A DNA stretch of 64,000 nucleotides from Trichomonas vaginalis G3 (GCF_026262505.1 NC_067207.1:20986082-21050081); one strand, 5' to 3'; positions 1 to 9,477 are shown, numbered from the stretch's first letter. Notes: generated by a model from the sequence alone, not told the origin. Numbers and translations are program-made.

Positions 1-2097
1 GAACTGAGCAAAGTTTTCAGGAACAGAAAGTGAAACATCGAGAAGAGAAAGAAGATTTGCAATATTCTTCAGCTGATTAGCAATGAAAGGTATGATATAA
101 GTAATAGCGTTAAGTGTTTCTTGTGTTTCGACAATTGATGTTGGTTTTGAGAAGAAATCTACCAATTGTTTTTGGTATTTTTGAACTTCACCTTCTCCAC
201 CTGCAGCAACTAGTCTGAGAACATAAGGAGCGATAGATTGGTCGTCGAGTTTTGAAACAAATGTCTTTGTGTACTTGCTAACTAAACTTGTGTGAGGAGA
301 AGGAACAGAAATGCAGAAACGGATGGCTGCAGTGATTTGCGCTGGTGTTCCCTTGGCAAGGATCATCTCAATGATTGGTCCGCCGACGTTTTGGATGAAT
401 TTCGGAAATTCATCCGGTTGAAGTAGCTTCGATGAGGCCAAGAGTACTTTATCTGGATGGACAGAGTCCTTAGTATAATTGTCGACAATACGGGATGTCC
501 TTATTCTGTCTAATAATGAAGGAGATACGTTATCTACGAAGAAATCAACAAGTGTTGAGAAAGCTGGGTTGTTAGGCTCAGTCAGGACACGAACGGTATG
601 GTCCTTATCGATCGGCGGATAGTCTTTTCCGGCTTCCAATTGGACACGATCGTTTGGAGTTCCGAAATAGACCTCCCCCTTCTTGAAAAGTGCGACAATT
701 TCCTCGAACTCAGGCCTTTCTGCTGGATTTTCGGACCAGCAACGAGTAATTAGGCGTCGAAGACTGTCAGGAACAGTTCTAGAAAGAGGAAGGCGCCAGC
801 CGCGGTTAACAACGTGGTCAATGATCTCTTTGTGTGTCTTCTCGCGGAAAGGAATGAGACCTGTTTCCATTTCCCACAAAACGATACCGAAAGAATAAGA
901 ATCTACCTTTGGACCATAGCGTTTACGGGCAAGTACTTCAGGAGCTGTATAATGCGGGGTTCCAAGAGTTCCGTAAAGATCTTTATTGTCTCTCATATTT
1001 CCGGAAAGACCGAAATCTGCGATTCTCGCTGCATCGCTTTCATCGAGAAGAATATTCATGGTCTTGAGATCACGATGTACGATACCGTTCGAGTGCAAAA
1101 ACGCCATTCCGCTCGCAACTTGGTAAGCAAGGGCTGTAAGACGGGCAGGAGGGAGTGGATGCTGAGGACAACGATGTATACGGTCGAATAATGAGCGTCC
1201 CGGACAGAATCTTGTAATAATACGATAAGGTTCTTTGATATGAGCACCAACGAGTTCCAATACGTAACGATTCTTGAGGTTTGCCATATTAGCAACCTCT
1301 GAGTAAAGAGATGCCCACGTAGAAATCGATAATTTGTCACTTCTGACTTCTTTAACTGCAATTAATTCTCCTGTTGAGATTCTTGTTCCCATAAATACAG
1401 TGCCGAAGCCGCCAGATCCGAGGGTCTTTCCGACAATGATATCTTCGCATGGAATATCAATGGAACGGAATTGATTCAAGGCATCATCCATTCTGAACCT
1501 GATTTGTTCCATTGGAGCGCCTTCCGTAGTTGGGTGATGCATGCCGACTGTATCTTGATTCTTCTTTGGCAAATGTCGATTGATCGAATAAAGTCTTGTT
1601 TCAATTAACTGTTGAACATCAACGGCGTTCTCAATTGAAATACTTTTTTGCTGAACTTCGGTAAGAGCTTGCTTAAGGTGCTGAAAATCTGCAATTTTAT
1701 TGACAGTATCTTGGATTTGATCGTATTGTAAAACTTTATCGGGATCTAATGATAATAATTGGCAAATTTCAATAAGAGATTTTCTAAAATTATCAATGTA
1801 TTCATGGACATGAGTTGTAGGCCAGTTTAAACATGTCCTAATCCAATTCGATCCTAAATTCGGTATAACTGTTGAAAAATGAGCGACTAATCCTGTGAAC
1901 CTTTCCAAGGCCACTATTTCTGACTGATTAAGCGATTTGTTTTTTAAAGGTTGAATCGCAGATAAGAAAGATCTGATTTGTTGAAGAATATATGCAATGG
2001 AAGCACGATAAACTATTGTATCCTGAGCCATAAGAAAGATATTGTTTGCAACTTTTACGCATTGAAACAATTGATCTCCGGATTTTTCAGGAAACAT
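1..2097 (-). CDS. TKL-type protein kinase, C-terminus beyond the window
   Basis: This is a Ser/Thr (tyrosine kinase-like) protein kinase that should transfer phosphate from ATP to unknown targets. About 220 residues of helical, unassigned N-terminal sequence precede the kinase core. The glycine loop GSGGFGTVFMG lies near residue 228, the ATP-anchoring lysine in AVKEV near 249, the catalytic loop HRDLKTMNILLDE with Asp near 343, DFGLSG near 361, and the APE motif follows. After the kinase domain comes an alpha-helical region, possibly ARM/HEAT-like, that runs off the window edge, so the gene is incomplete here. The start chosen is the first ATG of the open frame, reading MFPEKSGDQLF. It is head to head with the 2433 gene across 335 bp. 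TKL kinases with C-terminal helical repeats are a greatly expanded trichomonad family. The exact substrate is unknown. Confidence 0.9.
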   Translation of the reverse strand, partial: MFPEKSGDQLFQCVKVANNIFLMAQDTIVYRASIAYILQQIRSFLSAIQPLKNKSLNQSEIVALERFTGLVAHFSTVIPNLGSNWIRTCLNWPTTHVHEYIDNFRKSLIEICQLLSLDPDKVLQYDQIQDTVNKIADFQHLKQALTEVQQKSISIENAVDVQQLIETRLYSINRHLPKKNQDTVGMHHPTTEGAPMEQIRFRMDDALNQFRSIDIPCEDIIVGKTLGSGGFGTVFMGTRISTGELIAVKEVRSDKLSISTWASLYSEVANMANLKNRYVLELVGAHIKEPYRIITRFCPGRSLFDRIHRCPQHPLPPARLTALAYQVASGMAFLHSNGIVHRDLKTMNILLDESDAARIADFGLSGNMRDNKDLYGTLGTPHYTAPEVLARKRYGPKVDSYSFGIVLWEMETGLIPFREKTHKEIIDHVVNRGWRLPLSRTVPDSLRRLITRCWSENPAERPEFEEIVALFKKGEVYFGTPNDRVQLEAGKDYPPIDKDHTVRVLTEPNNPAFSTLVDFFVDNVSPSLLDRIRTSRIVDNYTKDSVHPDKVLLASSKLLQPDEFPKFIQNVGGPIIEMILAKGTPAQITAAIRFCISVPSPHTSLVSKYTKTFVSKLDDQSIAPYVLRLVAAGGEGEVQKYQKQLVDFFSKPTSIVETQETLNAITYIIPFIANQLKNIANLLSLLDVSLSVPENFAQF

Positions 2098-2432
2098 TAA
2101 AAAATTATTACAAAAATATAAAATAATATGGGGGGAGTAACACAATGAGAATTTATAAAAAATTTGAATTAATGAATTAACAAAGTATTAGAAGGAACTT
2201 CACATTTATTACCTGTTTTAATAGAAAACAAAGGATTTTAGGCTTAGATAAGATATTCTTGATTAGAATTAGGTTATTTATCTAAATCATTTTGTTTTTC
2301 ACTATAACATTAGCAACGTAATAGGAAATCTTTCGAAATAATAAGCCTCTGCATAATTTATTAGTTGATTTTGTCATAATTAATTTTTGAGAAAAACCGC
2401 CGAGCTTAACGTACACTAAATTTTCAATAACA
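2098..2432. promoter_or_regulatory. Divergent intergenic region, kinase / D-box gene
   Basis: This AT-rich spacer lies between two divergent start codons. It must hold both promoters. I see no clear TCA(+1)Y(T/A) initiator directly next to either ATG, and no other gene or repeat. Confidence 0.4.
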
Positions 2433-2708
2433 ATGTGGAGCATTAGTTCGAATATTCAATGGAAAACTCAAACGCAACCAGCAGCTAAAGAGGGTGTGAC
2501 GACTCGTAAGCCCTTACAAAACATTACAAATCGAAATAACACTTATACGCCACCAGAAAAAATGTATTTGGCAGTAAAGCCACAGGAAAGGCCTGCAGTT
2601 AGATTTAACTTTAAACAAGACGATAATCCTATTGAAGAAGATATTCCATTTATGATGGATCAGGATCAAATTATTAATAATGATGACATTGACGATATTG
2701 TTTGGTAA
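2433..2708 (+). CDS. Small acidic-tailed protein with a perfect destruction box (candidate APC/C substrate)
   Basis: I do not recognise this 91-residue protein by family. What can be seen is a basic, Thr/Gln-rich N-terminal half and a strongly acidic C-terminal third ending DDIDDIVW. Residues 25-33 read RKPLQNITN, which fits the full destruction-box consensus RxxLxxIxN used by the anaphase-promoting complex. Small unstructured proteins with an N-terminal degron and an acidic tail include securins and other mitotic inhibitors, and these are typically too diverged to find by similarity. No folded domain, signal peptide or membrane segment is visible. The frame is short but begins with ATG and fills the spacer between two well supported genes. 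The role as a securin-like or other cell-cycle substrate is inference only. Confidence 0.6.
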   Translation: MWSISSNIQWKTQTQPAAKEGVTTRKPLQNITNRNNTYTPPEKMYLAVKPQERPAVRFNFKQDDNPIEEDIPFMMDQDQIINNDDIDDIVW

Positions 2709-3055
2709 TTTCACTCTCGGCTATTGTTTGTAAATCAATTTCTGTTCACTTTAAATACATTCTTTTTACAAATTTTCGGATCAACAAAAATATAAGATAT
2801 TTATACTATATATGAATATCAAATCATATCTCTCTCTTACATGTTCCGGATAATTGCTGAATATACTGATACTATAATCTATATGTTTCCGATGAGCAAT
2901 TGATTACAACTTATTTCAATTTTTAATAGAACCAAATGAATAATTTTGGCATCTATATGCATATTAGTAATATAGTAGTAATAAAAATGGATTTAATAAA
3001 TAAATATTATTTAGAATCTTTAAAAAGAAAAAAACTGCACAAATTATAAATCATT
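2709..3055. other. Convergent intergenic spacer
   Basis: This very AT-rich 347-bp stretch lies between the 3' ends of the D-box gene and the CAF1 gene. I see several AATAAA-like hexamers that could serve polyadenylation and nothing else. Confidence 0.4.
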
Positions 3056-3823
3056 TCAGATGCTATAGATCTTATTCTCGAATTTTTCGTTTTCGAGTTT
3101 GCCACCGAAATACTTGTTCATCAAAGCAACGAACGTATCCAAGGTGACCAAGGCATCTGAGCCAGCCTGGTGAGCTGGACCAACACGAGGAACGTTGAGC
3201 TCGTTAGCGAGAGCCTGAAGACCACCGCCCATGAGATCCATGTTGCTTGCGATAAGTTTGATATCGTAGTAATGTGGGAATAATATGTTGAGCTGGGCGT
3301 TGAAATCCTTGACGTCTGGTGGGAGTGGCTTGCAGGTGAGCATCTTGAGCAAGTAGGCGAAGTCAGAGACTGAGTGATATGTTAAGTAGGTAATTCTGTC
3401 ATTCATGACGAGGCCTGACGTGTAGAGCAACTGAGTGAAATCAAATGGCGAGATACCCTCGTTATTGAATCTCTTGAAGTCAATTCCGGACTGCTGAAGA
3501 AGCTCAATGGATTCAGAAGTGTACATATCTTCATCTAAGTTGAATTTGAAGTTAAATTGCCATGTGGAACATGGTTGAGGATATCCACCTTGACCGTCTC
3601 CAAGAGTTATACCGATCTGAATGATTTTGAGATAATCTACGTTAAGTCTTGTGAGCTGATATACGTAATCTTCTTGTGAACTGAAAGATCCAAATGGTTT
3701 TGCAATTTGGCCAGGGAATTCTGTATCCATAGCAATGTATGGATAGTCTTCGATTAGTTCGGAGATCTTTTTCATCTCATCTTCGAGATTGTGAGCCCAA
3801 ACATCACGGATATTCTTTTCCAT
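3056..3823 (-). CDS. CAF1/POP2 deadenylase (CCR4-NOT complex)
   Basis: This is the catalytic CAF1-type 3'-5' exoribonuclease that shortens mRNA poly(A) tails as part of the CCR4-NOT complex. The protein is 255 residues, slightly shorter than the human CNOT7 of about 285. The DEDDh active site is complete: Asp33 and Glu35 in AMDTEFPG, Asp154 in SVSDFAYLL, and His218 with Asp223 in AHQAGSDALVT. The internal GDGQGGYPQPCSTWQFNF block is also characteristic. The start reads MEKNIRDVWAHNLEDEM, matching the usual N-terminus of the family. It is divergent from the radial spoke gene over 195 bp. Another CCR4-NOT subunit, CNOT9, lies only 1.6 kb away at 5410. Identification is very secure. Confidence 0.97.
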   Translation of the reverse strand: MEKNIRDVWAHNLEDEMKKISELIEDYPYIAMDTEFPGQIAKPFGSFSSQEDYVYQLTRLNVDYLKIIQIGITLGDGQGGYPQPCSTWQFNFKFNLDEDMYTSESIELLQQSGIDFKRFNNEGISPFDFTQLLYTSGLVMNDRITYLTYHSVSDFAYLLKMLTCKPLPPDVKDFNAQLNILFPHYYDIKLIASNMDLMGGGLQALANELNVPRVGPAHQAGSDALVTLDTFVALMNKYFGGKLENEKFENKIYSI

Positions 3824-4018
3824 TAAATTTGGTATGCCCCCTAACTAAAAATTGAGAGACTATCATGACACCTGAATAAATCGAAAAACACTAAAGAATG
3901 GATATTTCAATAAAATTTATAGATATTTAATTAAGTTACATGATGTACATGCAATTAAGCTTATTTACTCGAATTTTTAGATTTTCATATTCGAATTTTA
4001 TAACGTATTTTTTTGTAG

Positions 4019-4999
4019 ATGGATTTCCTCTGGCTGAACGATCTTTCTACAGAGTTCGAAGGATTTGGAATTGCGCCAACCAAGTCCGAGATTGTTGCAA
4101 TGCGTTCATCAGTATCATTACTTTGCGAAAGATCTTATCATGATTTAGTTCATTTCTGGGGTAAAATTAAAGGAACAGAAAGAAATTATTTAATTGTTGT
4201 ATGTTATACAGGAGGTCTTCTTGGAACTCGTACGCCATACGCTTCATTAGATGGTGTTTCTTGGTTTGGACTTCCAACTGTCACTCAAACACTCATTTCT
4301 CATGTTGCAAACATTCGCGAACCTATTAAAGGCCAACCTCTTTCTAAGATTACCGTTCGTCATCCAAGAAATACAGAACCTTTCAAAGAATTAAATCCAC
4401 TACTTCCACCAAAACCAGTCAAAGAAGGCGAAGAAGAGGAAGAAAAGGCTGAGGAGGAAGAAGAACAAAAAGAAGAGGAACCAGAAAACGAAGAAGAACC
4501 AGAACCAGAGGAGGAAGAAGAAGCTCCAGAATACGTTGAGTTTCAAATTCACGAAGATCAGCGTCTAGCTGTTCTTGTGCACATAATTGACAAGCATGGA
4601 TTCATATTCCCACAAGATTCTCTTCTTTGGAAGTCTACATTCGAACTTAAACCGAACCCACTCTTCAAAGGTATTCCACACGATGCAAAATTAGAAAATT
4701 TCTTCAGATTTAATAAGGATGTTATGTCAGATACACAGCGTCCCAATGCAATTGTTGACGCGATGCCTCCTTTAACAGGAGAGCTTCCACCTAATGGATG
4801 GATTGTCTCTACAACTACACACTCTAACGTGGTTAAAGTTAATTCACGTGTATGGCCTGGCTTAGTTTTTATCTGCAAAGGTAATAAATGGGGTACAGTC
4901 TATTTTGGCAATGGTAAGCCAAATACAGATTACTTATTTGCGGTTGAAGGACTTGAAAAGAAAGAAGAAGTCAAGTCTTCAAGAATAGTGTACAATTAA
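4019..4999 (+). CDS. Radial spoke head protein 9-like (RSPH9)
   Basis: This 326-residue protein resembles RSPH9, a component of the radial spoke head that links the central pair to the outer doublets in flagella. The N-terminal half has the family-like segments FWGKIKGTERNYLIV and WFGLPTVTQ. The C-terminal half has ENFFRFNKDVM and a block ending in VWPGLVFICKGN near residue 280. Between them, at about residues 136-170, lies a trichomonad-specific run of Glu/Pro/Lys that is almost pure acid and probably disordered. The start ATG follows a T-rich stretch with a TCATAT initiator-like site at 3985. The context says nothing about function, as neighbours are mRNA-decay genes. Flagellar location is inferred from the family. 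Confidence 0.85.
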   Translation: MDFLWLNDLSTEFEGFGIAPTKSEIVAMRSSVSLLCERSYHDLVHFWGKIKGTERNYLIVVCYTGGLLGTRTPYASLDGVSWFGLPTVTQTLISHVANIREPIKGQPLSKITVRHPRNTEPFKELNPLLPPKPVKEGEEEEEKAEEEEEQKEEEPENEEEPEPEEEEEAPEYVEFQIHEDQRLAVLVHIIDKHGFIFPQDSLLWKSTFELKPNPLFKGIPHDAKLENFFRFNKDVMSDTQRPNAIVDAMPPLTGELPPNGWIVSTTTHSNVVKVNSRVWPGLVFICKGNKWGTVYFGNGKPNTDYLFAVEGLEKKEEVKSSRIVYN

Positions 5000-5397
5000 T
5001 TTTCTTTTTTTTTATTATTATTTATTTAGTATCTGATTATATAAAATTTGCTCTTGTTTCTCAATTTCATGAATACTATTTCTGGTGTTTTGAAAGAGCT
5101 TGAATGCCAAATCTAATTTAAAATTTATTCAGTTAATTCAGCAATTTTCCAAATATTTTATAGGTCACTATCGATTTTTGTGACACCCTGATTAATATTA
5201 TCTTCTCCATTACTCATTTTGTAAATATGAGTCAAATTTGATCATTTCGCAATTTCGAAACATAAGGTTCTTTTTTCTCACATATATCATCAGCAATGCG
5301 ACACAAATATTTTTCACTGTTGGAGAAATGATCTATCTCTTCATTCGGATAATGCGTCAATTGATATATCGGGAAAACGGTTTTGACACTAAAATCT
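5000..5397. other. Intergenic region upstream of CNOT9
   Basis: AT-rich spacer between two genes on the same strand. It contains poly-T just after the RSPH9-like stop, consistent with 3' end processing. Apart from the initiator site near 5401 I see no other feature. Confidence 0.4.
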
Positions 5398-5400
5398 ATG

Positions 5401-5406
5401 TCATAT
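5401..5406 (+). promoter_or_regulatory. Initiator (Inr) TCATAT before CNOT9
   Basis: TCATAT matches the trichomonad core promoter TCA(+1)Y(T/A) and sits 4 bases before the ATG at 5410. This placement decides the start codon in favour of 5410 over the ATG at 5398. Confidence 0.55.
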
Positions 5407-5409
5407 AAA

Positions 5410-6348
5410 ATGAATTTCTCGCCGTACGGGAATGCATCTCCATACGCCGCTCAAGGCAGTATGATGACAAACACGAATGTCGCAATTCAGCATCGTAATA
5501 ATGAAAAGATGCTTCAACTCGTCAGAAGATTAACGTTATCTCCAAAAGAAAGAGCGGAAGCGCTTCATATTTTAAGTGTGCAACGCGAACAAATACCTGG
5601 TTTAGCGCCATATCTATGGTATTCACCAGCAACTATCACTGCTTTATTATCAGAAATAATTTCAATTTATCCTTATCTTGCTACTAACAATTTAAACATT
5701 CCTCTTTCAAACAGGGTATGCAATGTTTTGACCCTGTTCCAATGCGTTGCAGGGCATGATGAAACAAGAACTCCTTTCGTTAGAGCAAATATTCCAATTT
5801 ATCTCTTCCCATTCCTTCATCAAACATCTCAGTCCAGAGAAGCCGAATACTTCAAATTAACATCTCTCGGTATCATTGGAAGCCTTGTTAAGGCAGAACA
5901 ACCGGATATAATTGAATATTTGCTTAAAGCAGATTTTGTTCCACTTTGCTTGAGGATTCTCCAGTTCAGTCAGGAAATCTCACGAACTGTCGCTGCATTT
6001 ATCATCCAGAAGATTTTATCTGATGCTGGAGGCAAAAATTACATCTGTTCTACAAGAGAACACATCGAAACAGTTCTAAAGGTCTTGAATCGCGTTGTTT
6101 GCGACTTGACACGCGATTTTTCAAGCCGTTTGGCGAAACATGTGATCGGATCTTACCAAATCCTCTTTGAAATCAAAGAAGTAAGGAATCTCATCGCGTC
6201 CCTTCTCCCTGCTGAACTTAAGGACGCAAAATTCTCTCCAAATACTGATGAACAGTTCAAGAATTTAGTTACTACTTTGCAGAACATGACTACATCGGCC
6301 AAGGCTGGTGTACAACCATTAGTTTTCTCAATCAATAAGAAAGATTGA
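5410..6348 (+). CDS. RCD1/CNOT9 (CAF40) subunit of CCR4-NOT
   Basis: This is the armadillo-fold RCD1/CNOT9 subunit, which docks regulators such as GW182- or CCCH-type proteins onto the CCR4-NOT deadenylase. It is 312 residues from the ATG at 5410, near the human length of 299. The signature REQIPGLAPYLWYSPATIT occurs near residue 60, followed by ALLSEIISIYP, and the family blocks SLGIIGSLVK and the C-terminal LRNxxxSxLP-like region (VRNLIASLLPAELKD) are present. An ATG 12 bases upstream is in frame but lies before the initiator, so I prefer 5410. With CAF1 at 3056 it makes two subunits of one complex within 3.3 kb. Function is secure by family; specific partners in trichomonads are unknown. 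Confidence 0.95.
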   Translation: MNFSPYGNASPYAAQGSMMTNTNVAIQHRNNEKMLQLVRRLTLSPKERAEALHILSVQREQIPGLAPYLWYSPATITALLSEIISIYPYLATNNLNIPLSNRVCNVLTLFQCVAGHDETRTPFVRANIPIYLFPFLHQTSQSREAEYFKLTSLGIIGSLVKAEQPDIIEYLLKADFVPLCLRILQFSQEISRTVAAFIIQKILSDAGGKNYICSTREHIETVLKVLNRVVCDLTRDFSSRLAKHVIGSYQILFEIKEVRNLIASLLPAELKDAKFSPNTDEQFKNLVTTLQNMTTSAKAGVQPLVFSINKKD

Positions 6349-6886
6349 AAAAAAATTATCATGCGGCTTTAAAACAATAGAGTATATTAATTTTTTTTTT
6401 TACATTATAATTTAAAAAGTATATTCCACGTTACACTTTTTGAATATAAGGTTGAAAGTTTGAAAGCAAGTTGCTCTTTGTCTCCCACTATATTACCCCT
6501 GAAAGTTTCGCCTTTACTAGTCAATCCTATATCTAGAAAACTTTATACTTTTAAAACGATATTTCCTTTAAAATAGTTTAATAAACAGTAATTTGCAAAA
6601 TTGTTGAAATCTTCCATTGATTATCCCGTTTCAATTTTGAAACAAGTGACACAGGTTACAAAGTTGACTGCGAAATTCAGGTTCCAATAAAATAAAATGA
6701 GTTTTAGGGTGAAAACTCAATGAGAGGGGAAAAACATTCAAGAATTAGCTATTGTAGCTACCAAAAAGCAAAGTAGATTTTAGCAAAGTATTAATTTTTA
6801 CAAGACAATGGATATTATTGTCAAAAACTAAAAATTATAGAATACAAACTAATGATGTATTGTCTTGGAATTGAAATTATATTTGA
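6349..6886. other. Intergenic spacer, CNOT9 to ankyrin gene
   Basis: AT-rich 538-bp stretch between convergent genes. It has a poly-T run near 6390 that may help 3' processing. I see no gene, RNA or repeat in it. Confidence 0.4.
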
Positions 6887-8512
6887 TTACTTAGCACCTA
6901 CGGACTCTAGATAGCGTTTTACATTGCCTGTTGCGACAGAGAGTGGAGTATATCCATTTTTATTCTTTGCTTTTTTATCAGCTCCAATAGAGATAAGATA
7001 TTGAACAACTTCAAGATGACCCCATAGTGATGCTCTAATGAGTGGAGTATCTCCATTATTATTTTTTGCTTTTTTATCAGCTCCATTAGAGATAAGATAT
7101 TGAACAATTTCAAGATGACCACGTGATGAGGCTATAATGAGTGGAGTATCTCCATTATTATTTTTTGCTTTTTTATCAGCTCCATTAGAGATAAGATATT
7201 GAACAATTTCAAGATGACCACGTGATGAGGCTATAATGAGTGGAGTATTTTCATTATTATCCTTTGCTTTTTTATCAGCTCCATTAGAGATAAGATATTG
7301 AACAATTTCAAGACGACCTTCTTTTGAGGCTATAATGAGTGGAGTGGATCCATTTTTATCCTTTGCTTCTTTATTAGCTCCAACAGAGATAAGATATTTA
7401 ACAACATCAAGATGGCCTCTGGTTGATGCGTAAATGAGTGGAGTGGATCCATCATTATTCTTTATTTCTTTCTTAGCTCCAACAGAGATAAGATATTGAA
7501 CAATTTCAAGATGGCCAAATATTGATGCCCAAATGAGTGGAGAATATCCAAGATTGTTCTTTGCATCTTTATTAGCTCCAATAGAGATAAGATATTTAAC
7601 AACTTCAAGATTACCATTAGATGATGCATAAATGAGTGGAGTAATTCCATCATTATTCTTTGCTTCTTTATTAGCTCCAACAGAGATAAGATATTTAACA
7701 ACTTCAAGATGACCTTTTATTGATGCGTAAATGAGTGGAGTATTATCCCATCCACTTTTTGTTTCTTTATCACAACCGCATTCTATCAGAGATTTAACAA
7801 GTTTTAAATTCCCTATTTCACTTGCGACAAGAAGGACATTCATTTCATCATCAAATTCAGATTTTTTGAATTTCTTTGTCCAAAGTCCTTCTTCGCATGC
7901 TTTAGAAATCATATTTTGATTTCCTTGAGATGAAAGTTCATCAAGGAATTTGTATATACTTACGAAATCACCTGATTTTTTAAGTTCTGAAATTTTTGAT
8001 AAAATTTCATTCTCTTTACTGTTTTGTTGTTTAATCTGATTGATTTTCTGAGCGTTATTTTCATCAATTTGTTTGAGTTGAGATTGAAGTAATTTTATTT
8101 CGTTGTCACTTTTTAATTTTTGTTTTTGAATTTCGTTTAGCTCTTTTTGAAGATTTTGGATTTTCTCTGTAGAGTCAAACATTTCTTTTGCTTCGTGAAC
8201 TAAAAAGTCAATAATGCCATTAAGTATTCCGAGTTTCATGTGTTTTTTGATTGATTTAAGTGTTGAAATAACATCTTCTAGGTTTTCGATATAAATATTA
8301 GAATTTCAAACACATGCATATAATTTATATCCTTTGATAGTATGACTGGACTGCTTGAGAAGAGTAATGAAGTCGTTTGCTGTTAAATTTGAAATCTTCA
8401 TGATCTTTTTGATGTCTTCACTTTCAAATACATCAAAGAAATTACCTTCTTTAATGTAATCACTGATGTGAGAAGCGATGTATTCATAATTCTGAATAAT
8501 GCCTTGACTCAT
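6887..8512 (-). pseudogene. Ankyrin repeat protein with one in-frame stop
   Basis: The frame runs from MSQGIIQNYEYIAS at 8512 to a stop at 6887, 541 codons, and encodes an N-terminal trichomonad domain, a coiled coil rich in Gln/Lys, then about ten 33-residue ankyrin repeats (TPLIIASSRGHLEIVQYLI type). One TGA at 8288-8290 interrupts the N-terminal domain. The paralogue at 15680 has an arginine CGA at the equivalent place. The codons on both sides remain in the same frame and well conserved, so the stop is probably recent, or strain-specific, or a sequencing error. Translation could restart at the ATG at 8239, giving a 450-residue protein without the N-terminal domain. Such proteins are cytoplasmic or membrane-associated scaffolds of unknown role in trichomonads. 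Confidence 0.8.
7042..7239 (-). repeat. Two identical 99-bp ankyrin units
   Basis: Positions 7042-7140 and 7141-7239 are identical base for base, and each encodes one 33-residue ankyrin repeat. The neighbouring repeats differ. This points to a very recent duplication or gene conversion of a single repeat unit. Confidence 0.9.
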
Positions 8513-8750
8513 GAAATGAGAAATCGTAACTTTACAGAAAAGTCCGACTCGGATTTGTTGAATTTCGGAGCTTCAAATTAGGAATATAGTAAATAGCATA
8601 TATCACATATTAATAGTAAGGGTTTAACTGGTCTCAAACTACTTTTATCATTACCATAAGACAATTGTCCCAAAAACAAACTAAAAAAATAAAAACTTAG
8701 ATAAATAAGCAAGATAAAAATAATAAGGTCATATAACTAATTCTTGAAGA
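8513..8750 (-). repeat. Upstream region shared with the paralogous ankyrin gene
   Basis: The 5' flank of ankyrin gene 1 is clearly similar to 15681-15890, with small indels. It shows that the two genes arose by duplication of a segment that included the promoter. Confidence 0.75.
8514..8519 (-). promoter_or_regulatory. Initiator (Inr) TCATTT of ankyrin gene 1
   Basis: On the minus strand TCATTTC stands directly before the ATG at 8512. It matches TCA(+1)Y(T/A) and is conserved before the paralogous gene at 15680, which supports 8512 as the original start. Confidence 0.6.
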
Positions 8751-8765
8751 ATATCTCCGATTAGA

Positions 8766-9178
8766 TTAATTATTGTCAATAGATTCTAGATACCATTTTA
8801 CTGGACCTTGTGCACATTCCAGTGCAGTGTATCCACTATTATTCTTTCTTTCTTTTTTAGCTCCAACAGAGATAAGATATTGAACAACTTCAAGATGACC
8901 ATTTTTTGATGACCAAATGAGTGGAGTATATCCCTTTTTATCCTTTGCTTCTTCATCAGCTCCATTAGAGATAAGATATTTAACAACTTCAAGATGACCA
9001 TTTCCTGATGCCCAAATGAGTGGAGTATCTCCATTTAAATTATTTGCATCTTTATCATCTCCAATAGAGATAAGATATTTAACAACTTCAAGATGACCTT
9101 CACTTGATGCATAAATGAGTGAAGTTTCTCCATGATCATTTTTTACATCTTTCTTAGCTCCAACAGAGATAAGATATT
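8766..9178 (-). pseudogene. Ankyrin gene 2, 3' part (split by a transposon)
   Basis: This is the C-terminal end of the gene that begins at 15680. It continues the ankyrin repeat interrupted at 14510: removing the inserted element and one copy of the ATT duplication restores an unbroken frame reading EVVKYLISVGAKK. About four more repeats follow, ending in a capping segment WYLESIDNN and a stop at 8766-8768. The reading frame has no other damage, so the gene was intact when the transposon landed. The fragment now has no promoter of its own unless the transposon supplies one. Confidence 0.85.
9176..9178. repeat. Left target-site duplication ATT
   Basis: ATT directly left of the transposon end is repeated at 14510-14512 on the right. 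The uninterrupted ankyrin repeat sequence at other copies contains this triplet once. Confidence 0.75.
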
Positions 9179-9208
9179 AGGCAAAATCGCAACCGAATTT
9201 TTAAATCT
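9179..9208 (+). repeat. Left terminal inverted repeat of the DDE transposon
   Basis: Begins AGGCAAAATCGCAACCG and is 30 bp long. It is the exact reverse complement of 14480-14509. Confidence 0.95.
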
Positions 9209-9345
9209 CGATCGCAAAGAAAAATTTCGATTTTTTATAAAATCGCGAACTTCTGAAAAATTGCGAACAGAAAAAAATCGCGATTGTTTTTGAAATCGCG
9301 TTTTATTAGAAGTACGCGATTTTATAAAAAATCGAAATTAGATTA
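9186..9345. repeat. Left subterminal ATCGCGA motif cluster
   Basis: Many variants of AAATCGCGA and TCGCGATTTT, in both orientations, are packed in this stretch. The matching cluster lies inside the right end. Dense subterminal motifs are commonly transposase binding sites; that role is inferred here. Confidence 0.7.
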
Positions 9346-9412
9346 AAATATAGCGTCTAAAACCAAATTGCGAACAAGTTATGTATTGATTAAGAAAAAT
9401 ATATTTAAGATG

Positions 9413-9471
9413 AAGAATTGCTTGCTATGATGTACTGATTCATGATCAGTACATCATAGCAAGCAATTCTT
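9413..9471. repeat. Perfect hairpin 1 (27-bp arms, 5-nt loop)
   Basis: Arms 9413-9439 and 9445-9471 are perfect reverse complements around the loop TCATG. First of three adjacent hairpins with unrelated sequences. Function unknown. Confidence 0.95.
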
Positions 9472-9477
9472 TACATG

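Noticed and set aside
4008-4018. 3' splice site (TTTTTTTGTAG) before the RSPH9-like ATG
   Set aside because: Trichomonad introns have a strict GTATGT start and an ACTAACACACAG-type end, which are absent; the sequence is a T-rich leader.
8288-8290. Read-through or selenocysteine at TGA in ankyrin gene 1
   Set aside because: The paralogue has a plain arginine codon, and no selenocysteine signal is visible. A simple mutation is enough.
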